From the NCBI RefSeq assembly GCF_014202395.1, contig NZ_JACHGQ010000002.1, forward strand, positions 145,579 through 209,578: DNA of 64,000 nt, given 5' to 3'. Numbering within the stretch: position 1 is the first letter of the stretch; each line of letters opens with the position of its first letter. Below, piece after piece: positions 57,411-64,000 of this stretch. Below the pieces are notes generated by a model. That model saw only the letters and a list, made by a program, of their open reading frames with translations, made no database searches and was not told where the DNA came from. Source of the stretch: Histophilus somni (lineage in GTDB: Bacteria; Pseudomonadota; Gammaproteobacteria; Enterobacterales; Pasteurellaceae). The translations under genes were made by a program, and so were the position numbers.

Positions 57411-58808
57411 TCATACTAAAAAGGACGTGGTCCGCAAGCGGATTTCCGTTAAGTTTTCTTCGATAAAAAGTTTTCCATTGAAAAAAACGGTTTGTAACTG
57501 ATTAGTTTGTCCATTTAACTCAGATTGTTTAATTGTTAACCAATCACTTCCCTGTTTGACTAAAGCCAAAACACCTTTTTTAGAACGCTTACTTTGACTG
57601 GTAATGGGATCCTTATAAATCTCTTGCCACTGTCCATTAATACAAATGGCACTAGCTTTCATTGCCCAACTCATGGTATCACGATTGACTTGTTGCAGCA
57701 GTCCTCCCCCCATGCCGAAATTAACATTCTCGGCACTAAATCCTTTTTGCATAACAGCATCAAGAATTTTTGGTAGACTTTGAGCATTGATGCCGTCTCC
57801 TTGGATAATGCGAAGACAATCAGGTAAAACTTTGTAGCCTTTTTGATTAAGAATATAACCAAATTTATTTGCTAAAATTTCTAGGGTTTTGCAAATAATC
57901 TCTATAGGATTGCCACTGTCAGGTCGAATAATCAATCTTCCACCTTTTTCAATCACTAAATCTTTCAGTTCCTCGCCCCAAATATGTTCCAGGGCATGCC
58001 AAAGATCATAACTATCCGATACTACGGAATAAAGTTTTCCCTCTCCACCAAAGCATTCAATCATATTTTGGTAAGCATTTATTTCCCGATCTTTACCCCA
58101 CGAAGTGATCGTGCTATGTTCGGCAGCAGGAATAGAAAATGCAGGCATTTCATTAATGTTATACCAGCGTTTTGCAGCAATTAAAGCAGAAACACTGTCT
58201 GTTCCTTTGAAATTAACTAAATGAGCTAATCCCCCCAACGCAACAGTTTCGAGGCTTGATGCACCTCGTGCACCAAAATCATGTAATTGAAAGTCTAAAC
58301 CGGATAGATCATTTGCAGACTTTATTAAAGCTTGTCTAATTTGCTTTTTACAAAAATAGGAAAGACTTGCAACAGTGGAAGGATACCAAATTGCCCTTAA
58401 AAGTGCGGTTTCTAAATAGCCGACTAACCAAAAAAAATCAGGATCTGTATTGGTTATTTGACAAACCACGTTACCAACAGGTAAGACCGTTCCTTCTGGT
58501 ACAGCTTCAATTTTTAAGGGTAAATAACCTTGATGTTTATGTATTAGATGTTGCCAACCATCTCTATAAAAAGGCAATCCGTGTGCTTTTAATACAATTT
58601 CTGCTTCATCAACATCTTGTTGGCAAATAGGTTTAAGCAAATATTCTTTGATAAAGGCCTGTAAACCGAACATCACTACATCAAAACTTTCTCGACGAGC
58701 TTCAATATAATAGGAAATATATTCTGTTCCTTTGGGATATTGCAACCAATGCGAGGCTTTATAGCTGTCTACATTTAAGATTAAATTAGTGAAATTTGAT
58801 GTATACAT
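57411..58808 (-). CDS. nadV: Nicotinamide phosphoribosyltransferase NadV
   Basis: Converts nicotinamide and PRPP to nicotinamide mononucleotide. In Pasteurellaceae this gene gives growth without V factor (NAD). The 465-aa protein belongs to the PBEF/Nampt family: NLILNVDSYKASHWLQYPKGTEYISYYIEAR (N-terminus, landmark only), LHDFGARGASSLETVALGG (~175-193), AAEHSTITSWG with His (~227), VVSDSYDLWHALE (~257), LIIRPDSGNP (~291) and IIQGDGI (~333). Full length. Monocistronic; promoter region upstream of 58808. Confidence 0.95.
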   Translation of the reverse strand: MYTSNFTNLILNVDSYKASHWLQYPKGTEYISYYIEARRESFDVVMFGLQAFIKEYLLKPICQQDVDEAEIVLKAHGLPFYRDGWQHLIHKHQGYLPLKIEAVPEGTVLPVGNVVCQITNTDPDFFWLVGYLETALLRAIWYPSTVASLSYFCKKQIRQALIKSANDLSGLDFQLHDFGARGASSLETVALGGLAHLVNFKGTDSVSALIAAKRWYNINEMPAFSIPAAEHSTITSWGKDREINAYQNMIECFGGEGKLYSVVSDSYDLWHALEHIWGEELKDLVIEKGGRLIIRPDSGNPIEIICKTLEILANKFGYILNQKGYKVLPDCLRIIQGDGINAQSLPKILDAVMQKGFSAENVNFGMGGGLLQQVNRDTMSWAMKASAICINGQWQEIYKDPITSQSKRSKKGVLALVKQGSDWLTIKQSELNGQTNQLQTVFFNGKLFIEENLTEIRLRTTSFLV

Positions 58809-59262
58809 ATCATTTTTCTTAATTTTTAACTAATTAATTTGAATTTTGATGTATATACTTTACCAAATTAACAAAAGAAAAGCACTTTTGTTTTATTATT
58901 AAGCATTATTTAACGTTTAATTTTTTTAATTTTCTTTGAAAAAAATATACCTTCATCATTACCCATTTTTTCACACCTCACCAACATTGGTTCTGCAAGC
59001 ACTGCAAATGCACTATTTCTATATTACAAGCAATATAACTTGTGCTTGTTGATGCAGATATTAGCATAGGGAACACTGAAAGGCGGAACTACCATGTCCT
59101 GAAGACATTAAGTTTAATATGAATGATTGATACTATTAAAATGAATTAAATTTAAATTGGGAAAATCTATTTTTGAGATAAATTCTTGACTTTCTACTTG
59201 ACACCCTCTTAACAAAACAATAATCAATAAGGCATCGTTCTATAACATAACTAACATAGAGT
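58809..59262. other. Non-coding stretch between nadV and the tRNA genes
   Basis: A+T-rich, no supported gene. TGATGTATAC at the nadV start and TGATGTATATAC at 58848-58859 form a short repeat; the first is almost palindromic (TGATGTATACATATCA), so a regulator of nadV may bind. From about 59000 to 59060 there are short self-complementary runs (ACAAGC/GCTTGT). I see no complete RNA gene or repeat of the tRNA ends that would mark an integration site. Confidence 0.35.
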
Positions 59263-59338
59263 TGGCTCCTCCTGCTGGACTTGAACCAGCGACATATGGA
59301 TTAACAGTCCACCGTTCTACCGACTGAACTAAGGAGGA
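59263..59338 (-). tRNA. tRNA-Asn (GTT)
   Basis: Minus-strand 76-nt cloverleaf from TCCTCCTTAG to the encoded CCA at 59263-59265. The acceptor arm TCCTCCT pairs with AGGAGGA, the anticodon loop is CTGTTAA (GTT, Asn) and the T loop is GTTCAAGTCC. It is followed upstream on the same strand by tRNA-Phe, 6 bp away. Confidence 0.97.
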
Positions 59339-59344
59339 GTAGAA

Positions 59345-59420
59345 TGGTGCCTCGAGGCGGAATCGAACCACCGACACGGGGATTTTCAATCCCCTGCTCT
59401 ACCGACTGAGCTATCGAGGC
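59345..59420 (-). tRNA. tRNA-Phe (GAA)
   Basis: Minus-strand 76-nt tRNA beginning GCCTCGATAGCTCAGTCGGT with CCA encoded at 59345-59347. The anticodon loop is TTGAAAA (GAA, Phe) with the long GGGGATTGAAAATCCCC stem typical of tRNA-Phe. It is upstream of and probably cotranscribed with tRNA-Asn. Confidence 0.97.
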
Positions 59421-59650
59421 AACAAGTCAGTGGTGCGTATTAAACGTTTTTTTCTTATTTAAGTCAACAATAATTTTTAAAAAATTACAAAATCTTAATT
59501 GTTTGCTTGTTTAACAGGCAATATGTTTGCAAATAAATCAGAATGCACTTAAAAATAAACAAAATAGTGACTATTTATTTCCAGTACTCTCTAAAAATCT
59601 ACCGCACTTGCACTCTTTCTTCTCCCCAAAACCAACTTGGGGAGAATATT

Positions 59651-60967
59651 TTAAAATCGCCCGAGTGACAAATATTTTTGCATCTCAACATCAGGCACCA
59701 TTCCACCACCAGTCGCCCACACTATGTGTGTTGCATTTTCCAATTGTTCTTGTGTGATGTGATATCTTCTTAAATAATCGGGGTGATTGATATGCAACGG
59801 ACCTATCATTCCTGCCAAAGCAGAAGGCTCAAGTTGAATATTTTCTGTCTTATGCAATAGCCCCAGTAAATCATATAACTTTTGATCTTCAATAGTATAA
59901 AAACCGTCTAACAAATGTTCCATTGCCCGACCAACAAATCCTGATGCACGCCCTACTGCTAAACCATCAGCAGCTGTGATATTATCAATACCCAAGTCTT
60001 GTACAGCAATTTTATCATGTAACCCTGTATAAACACCGAGAAGCATACAAGGTGAATGAGTCGGTTCAGCAAAAATGCAGTGTACATAATCGCCAAATGC
60101 CAATTTCAATCCGAATGCAACACCGCCAGGTCCACCGCCAACACCACAAGGAAGATAAACAAAGAGCGGATGATTTTCATCTACTTTTATACCTTGTTCC
60201 AAAAATTGTTGTTTTAGTCGTTGACCTGCAACGGAATAACCTAAAAAAAGTGTTGTCGAATTCTCATCATCAATAAAAAAACAGTTCGGATCAGAAAGAG
60301 CAGCCTTCCGTCCTTGAGCGACCGCTACACCGTAATCTTGTGTATATTCCACAACATTCACACCGTATGAACGCAACTTTTGCTTTTTCCATTCTCTTGC
60401 ATCGGCTGACATATGCACACTAACTTTGAAGCCGAGAACAGCCCCCATAATACCGATGGAAAGCCCCAAATTCCCCGTTGATCCTACTGCAATACTATAA
60501 CGGCTGAAAAAATCTTTGATCTTTTCATCACACAATTGACTATAATCATCATTTTCGGTAATTAAATGGTGTTCTAATGCCAATTTTTCTGCGTAAGCCA
60601 ACACTTCGTATATTCCGCCTCTTGCTTTAATTGACCCTGAAATTGGTAAATGACTGTCTTTTTTGAGCAATAAACGTCCTTGTATTGGCATATGATAATG
60701 ATCGATTAATGCCGATTTCATCTTATCAATAGATACCAGTTCAGATTCTAAAATACCTTTCGTTTTTTGAGTTTCAGGAAAAGCACGACAAAAATAAGGA
60801 GCAAAACGCTGCAAACGTTCCGCCGCCTGTTGAGTATCGGATACATCCAACCCAACGTAAGACAATCCTGTTTTTACCCCCGCACTTTTAGGATTAAACC
60901 ACATCACTTCTTCAAAACGCATTAATTTTTGAATGAAAGGATCTTGCATTAAATGTTGAATTTTCAT
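59651..60967 (-). CDS. dsdA: D-serine dehydratase DsdA
   Basis: PLP enzyme (438 aa) that converts D-serine to pyruvate and ammonia, detoxifying it. PLP-lysine in [17 protein letters not shown] (~106-122), phosphate loop [15 protein letters not shown] (~157), [18 protein letters not shown] (~268) and [19 protein letters not shown] (~332). Length matches E. coli DsdA (442 aa). It lies 10 bp after dsdX on the minus strand. The 225 bp downstream, up to the tRNA genes, hold no gene; an uptake signal lies near 59600. Confidence 0.95.
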   Translation of the reverse strand: MKIQHLMQDPFIQKLMRFEEVMWFNPKSAGVKTGLSYVGLDVSDTQQAAERLQRFAPYFCRAFPETQKTKGILESELVSIDKMKSALIDHYHMPIQGRLLLKKDSHLPISGSIKARGGIYEVLAYAEKLALEHHLITENDDYSQLCDEKIKDFFSRYSIAVGSTGNLGLSIGIMGAVLGFKVSVHMSADAREWKKQKLRSYGVNVVEYTQDYGVAVAQGRKAALSDPNCFFIDDENSTTLFLGYSVAGQRLKQQFLEQGIKVDENHPLFVYLPCGVGGGPGGVAFGLKLAFGDYVHCIFAEPTHSPCMLLGVYTGLHDKIAVQDLGIDNITAADGLAVGRASGFVGRAMEHLLDGFYTIEDQKLYDLLGLLHKTENIQLEPSALAGMIGPLHINHPDYLRRYHITQEQLENATHIVWATGGGMVPDVEMQKYLSLGRF

Positions 60968-60977
60968 AATGATACCT

Positions 60978-62315
60978 CTAAATCACTGTTGATAATAAAA
61001 ATGTAAACCCGAGTGCTAATACGGAAGCGATGAAAGTTGCACCGGTATAATATTTAAAAATGTCATTCAAGGTTGCACCGCAATATTGCTTGACCAACCA
61101 GAAGAGAGAATCCGTTACAATAGTGCATCCTATCGCACCAGAACCAATAGCAAGGACAATAATTTCGGGGCTAATATCAGGGTAAGTGACAAGTAATGGC
61201 GACACGATTGCCGTTGCTCCCATCATTGCTACCGTTGCAGAACCCACTGCGGCATGTAAAACAATAGCAACAAGCCATGCCAATAGAATAGGATGTGTAT
61301 TAAAATTTGCTAAAATCTCAGCCAATCCATCACTTAATCCGCTCGCCTTTAAAATACTGTTAAATGCCCCTCCGGCACCTATAATCAGTAAAATATTACC
61401 AATAGCCATAAATCCATTTTCAGTATTTTTTAATAAGGATTCCATACTTTGGTGATGTTTTATACCAAGCAAATAATACGCAACAAATGCCCCAATAAGC
61501 ATAGCAGTAATAGGATTGCCAATCACTTCAAGTGCGGTATAAAAAACAGTCTTTTTTTCTATGGTCAATTCAGCAAGCGTTTTAAACAGCATTAATACTA
61601 TCGGTAACAAAATTGTAAATAATGTAGCAAATAAAGACGGAAGTTCATGTTCTTGACGTACCGTTAAAGAGGAAAATTCCTCTGGGACTTTCTTAAACGG
61701 AATTTGACGTTTCATCATACGTAAAAACACGGGACCAGCGAATAGTGATGTAAATAACCCAATAAGTAATCCATAAATAATGACTTTTCCCATATCTGCA
61801 CCTAACGCATTGGTTACATAAAGAGCAGCAGGATGAGGGGGAACAATACAATGAACAGCCATAAGTGCGGTACACAACGGAATAGCTAAAGTTAATAATG
61901 ATACTTTAGTACGTTTGGCAATCGAAAAAGCTAAAGGAATCAATAAAACCACGCCGACTTCAACAAAAAGTGTAATACCACAAATCAATCCGATCAAAAC
62001 CATTATCACATCAAGTGAAAGCCATCTAATTTTTTGAAGTGTCAATCCAATCCGTTCAGCTCCGCCAGATACCTCAATCATTTTTCCTAAAATTGTTCCC
62101 AGTCCTATAACAGCAGCAAGGAACCCCAATGTTCCGCCTATACCGTTTTCTATAGCATCCAGCATTTCTAATGGTTTCATTCCCATCAAAATTCCAACAT
62201 AAAAACCTGACAGTAACAATGCTAAAAAAGGATGAAGCTTTAACTTCAAAATAGAAAAAATAATAAGTGCCAAACCTGATATTAAAACTGCGATAAGGTA
62301 AAGTTGAGTATTCAT
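60978..62315 (-). CDS. dsdX: D-serine/gluconate-family permease DsdX
   Basis: GntP-family symporter (445 aa, exactly the E. coli DsdX length). Landmarks: [33 protein letters not shown] (~61-93, landmark only), [22 protein letters not shown] (~117), [21 protein letters not shown] (~153) and [20 protein letters not shown] (~365). ATG 62315 follows AAGGATACC; the longer frame to 62429 has no ribosome site and would cross the promoter. First gene of dsdXA, divergent from dsdC. Confidence 0.92.
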   Translation of the reverse strand: MNTQLYLIAVLISGLALIIFSILKLKLHPFLALLLSGFYVGILMGMKPLEMLDAIENGIGGTLGFLAAVIGLGTILGKMIEVSGGAERIGLTLQKIRWLSLDVIMVLIGLICGITLFVEVGVVLLIPLAFSIAKRTKVSLLTLAIPLCTALMAVHCIVPPHPAALYVTNALGADMGKVIIYGLLIGLFTSLFAGPVFLRMMKRQIPFKKVPEEFSSLTVRQEHELPSLFATLFTILLPIVLMLFKTLAELTIEKKTVFYTALEVIGNPITAMLIGAFVAYYLLGIKHHQSMESLLKNTENGFMAIGNILLIIGAGGAFNSILKASGLSDGLAEILANFNTHPILLAWLVAIVLHAAVGSATVAMMGATAIVSPLLVTYPDISPEIIVLAIGSGAIGCTIVTDSLFWLVKQYCGATLNDIFKYYTGATFIASVLALGFTFLLSTVI

Positions 62316-62433
62316 AACGGTATCCTTATTTTTGTAACAAATAAATGAAGAAACATATTGATTTAAACGGATTACCTTTGCATTGACAAACGATAAATAT
62401 TCACCATAAGATGAAATAAAGTTAAGCATAAAT

Positions 62434-62449
62434 GTGATTTTTGTCGCAA
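62434..62449. promoter_or_regulatory. CRP-like site between dsdX and dsdC
   Basis: TGTGATTTTTGTCGCA has one perfect half (TGTGA) and one TCGCA half. Pasteurellaceae competence genes use CRP-S sites with TGCGA/TCGCA halves, so this is intermediate. cAMP-CRP control of dsdXA is known in E. coli. Confidence 0.5.
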
Positions 62450-62504
62450 AAAACGACTATAATTTGAATTAAATTAAACAAAAATCTAATTTTAGGTATA
62501 AAAT

Positions 62505-63443
62505 ATGTACAATATAGAACAAAAATTACGGAAAAATACATCAATTGATCGTCATCAGTTGGCTAAATTACATACCTTTGAAGTGTGTGCAAGATACCTT
62601 TCTTTTTCTATGGCAGCAGAAGAATTATGTATTACCGCAAGTGCAGTGAGTCATCAAATTACAAAATTGGAGTCCGACTTAGGATTTCAGCTTTTTAAAC
62701 GATCTCACCGTAGAATTATGCTTACTGAAGAAGGAATTCAGCTATTTCACACCTTGCAACATTCGCTTAAGTTATTAAATAAAGAAATTTTTGAAATACG
62801 TAATCAAGAAATCAGTGGCACATTGACAATTTATGCTCGCCCTTCCTTAGCTCAAAGTTGGCTTATTCCTGCTATAGCAGGATTTAATCAAAAATATCCG
62901 TTTATTACACTGAATATTTTGACTGGCAATGAAGTTATTGATTTCAATAGGTATAAAGTAGATTTAGCTATCTATTATGATGATTTATATAGTGAAAATT
63001 TACATCACTATGAACTCATGCCAGAAAGCGTTATTCCTGTTTGCAGCCCTGAATATGCCGAGAAACATAAACTTTATGGGAATCCGAAATCTTTAGAACA
63101 CTGTCTATTGCTTCATGACGGACAAGCGTGGCATTACAATTCCGATTTTGAAGAATGGGAGAGTTGGTTAACATATTTCAATTACAGTCTTAATTTAAAC
63201 CAAGTACAGTCCATGGTATTCGACTGTTCGAATTTAGCATTAACAGCTGCAATTAACCATATTGGCATCGCAATGGGGCGAAAACAGTTAATCACACCTT
63301 ATTTAGTTAATGACCAATTAATAACCCCTTTCAAAGGCTTAGAAAAACCGTGTAATCAGCGTTATTATATTGTAACACCTTACAAACACAATCAAAACAT
63401 TCATACAGTAATTCATTGGCTAAAGAAACATATGACTTTTTAA
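62505..63443 (+). CDS. dsdC: D-serine-responsive LysR regulator DsdC
   Basis: LysR-type activator (312 aa) divergent from dsdXA. Helix-turn-helix in LAKLHTFEVCARYLSFSMAAEELCITASAVSHQITKLESDLGFQLFKRSHR (~19-69, landmark only), effector domain from ~95 (ISGTLTIYARPSLAQSWLIPAIAGFNQKYPFI). The start with NTSIDRHQLAKLHTFE resembles DsdC/GcvA-type proteins. Assignment rests on adjacency to dsdX and dsdA. ATG 62505 is 13 bp after an AGG. Confidence 0.9.
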   Translation: MYNIEQKLRKNTSIDRHQLAKLHTFEVCARYLSFSMAAEELCITASAVSHQITKLESDLGFQLFKRSHRRIMLTEEGIQLFHTLQHSLKLLNKEIFEIRNQEISGTLTIYARPSLAQSWLIPAIAGFNQKYPFITLNILTGNEVIDFNRYKVDLAIYYDDLYSENLHHYELMPESVIPVCSPEYAEKHKLYGNPKSLEHCLLLHDGQAWHYNSDFEEWESWLTYFNYSLNLNQVQSMVFDCSNLALTAAINHIGIAMGRKQLITPYLVNDQLITPFKGLEKPCNQRYYIVTPYKHNQNIHTVIHWLKKHMTF

Positions 63444-63530
63444 TCGCACTTTTACCTACAAGGTAATAAGACAATAAGGCAAATTTACAATGGTCTGAAG
63501 TAGATTAGCAATTATATCTGTCCATAAAAA

Positions 63531-63568
63531 AAGAGCGGTAAAAAAACAATTTTCCTACCGCACCTCTT
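63531..63568 (+). terminator. Inverted uptake-signal-like pair after dsdC
   Basis: AAGAGCGGTA (63531-63540) pairs with TACCGCACCTCTT (63556-63568) with a 3-base bulge. It is again a near-uptake-signal hairpin, as after narP. Weak T tract. Confidence 0.35.
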
Positions 63569-63684
63569 CACGCTGCTTCATTACCCTACTTTTTATAACT
63601 ACCTTGTTATCACCTTATTACTTTTTTTCTCCCAGTTTCCTCTTCCCTCTTCTCTCTTCCCCGCCTTATCCCAAATAACAAAAA

Positions 63685-63708
63685 ACCCTGAGTGTCTCCA
63701 CTCAGGGT
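63685..63708 (-). terminator. rRNA operon terminator
   Basis: ACCCTGAGTG and CACTCAGGGT form a 10-bp stem with a 4-nt loop; on the minus strand it is followed by TTTTTT. It lies 14 bp downstream of 5S rRNA. Confidence 0.93.
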
Positions 63709-63721
63709 CATATCATAAAAA

Positions 63722-63839
63722 ACTTGGCGGTGCCCTACTCTCACATGGGGAATCCCCACACTACCATCGGCGTTACAGCGTTTCACTTCTGAGTTCGGCA
63801 TGGTGTCAGGTGGTCCCACCGCACTATCGCCGCCAAGTT
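63722..63839 (-). rRNA. 5S ribosomal RNA
   Basis: Minus-strand sequence starting at TTGGCGGCGATAGTGCGGTG with the conserved CCGAACTCAGAAGTGAAACG loop and the end GGGCACCGCCAAGTT. The 5' and 3' ends pair. Ends are set to within a few bases. Confidence 0.96.
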
Positions 63840-63935
63840 AAATTCCTCTCTCTTATATCCCGTCTCTATCTCTTCTTCAATAAAAAAACAAGCCTCTACT
63901 TCAAGTCTTCCTCTATGCAAAACACTCAAGATTGT

Positions 63936-64000
63936 ATGGTTAAGCCCCTCGGGAAATTAGTATGGGTTAGCTCAATATATCACTACACTTACACACCCCA
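63936..64000 (-). rRNA. 23S ribosomal RNA, 3' end (partial)
   Basis: The minus strand reads TTGAGCTAACCCATACTAAT and then GGGGCTTAACCAT, the conserved 3' tail of gammaproteobacterial 23S rRNA. It continues beyond the window. The 3' end is placed by analogy with E. coli. About 96 bp of spacer separate it from 5S. Confidence 0.92.

Noticed and set aside
59527..59757. A 76-aa plus-strand frame between tRNA-Phe and dsdA
   Set aside because: No ribosome site, low complexity, and it runs antisense into the dsdA 3' end.
63610..63819. A 69-aa minus-strand frame covering 5S rRNA and the terminator
   Set aside because: It translates the 5S rRNA and its terminator; not protein coding.

Overview
The window comes from a member of the Pasteurellaceae with the Haemophilus/Pasteurella/Aggregatibacter type of DNA uptake signal. 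The 9-mer AAGTGCGGT, or its complement ACCGCACTT, occurs roughly 40 times by eye. Gene orders (hemCDXY divergent from cyaA-narP, def-fmt-rsmB-trkA-mscL, oxyR next to a peroxiredoxin-glutaredoxin fusion, an otn-type acid-sugar operon) and A+T-rich DNA agree with this. The species cannot be named from sequence alone. The nadV gene and the lsr locus argue against Haemophilus influenzae itself.

Layout. 1-7.3 kb: an AI-2 (luxS signal) uptake locus, lsrACDB on the minus strand divergent from lsrRK, with two perfect CRP sites and paired operator-like repeats between them. 7.7-23.4 kb: core genes (dusA, hemYXDC, cyaA-narP, def-fmt-rsmB, trkA, mscL, oxyR, prx-grx). 23.5-30.6 kb: a sugar ABC transporter with two permeases, an FGGY kinase and an AraC-like regulator. 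30.7-34.3 kb: an NRAMP-related transporter and 5-oxoprolinase pxpACB. 34.5-39.2 kb: a TRAP transporter, a zinc dehydrogenase and a UxuR-like regulator with TTGG-N4-CCAA operators and a perfect CRP site.

39.4-42.3 kb: the most interesting part. It is a compact minus-strand module encoding a seven-residue peptide MRGRRLN, a MccB-like adenylating enzyme and an MFS exporter. This is the minimal gene set of a microcin C-type peptide-nucleotide antibiotic. The module lies between perfect 46-bp direct repeats and beside broken genes, which suggests a mobile cassette. No separate immunity gene and no mccD/mccE genes for aminopropyl decoration are visible.

42.3-49.4 kb: a tetronate (threonate/erythronate) catabolic operon ltnD-otnK-otnC-otnI-denD-gntP with a divergent DeoR regulator. 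49.4-58.8 kb: ruvX, yqgE, a topoisomerase-type zinc-finger protein, tsaC, aroE, mutS, pepD, gpt and nadV. 59.3-59.4 kb: tRNA-Asn and tRNA-Phe. 59.6-63.4 kb: a D-serine module dsdA-dsdX with dsdC. 63.7-64 kb: the 3' end of an rRNA operon on the minus strand (5S and the tail of 23S).

The accessory DNA is mostly a set of catabolic islands, several with CRP-type sites in their control regions. The window also encodes adenylate cyclase, so cAMP-CRP control probably links AI-2 uptake, uronate, tetronate and D-serine use. Start codons were chosen from ribosome binding sites, overlaps and family length where the longest open frame looked too long.
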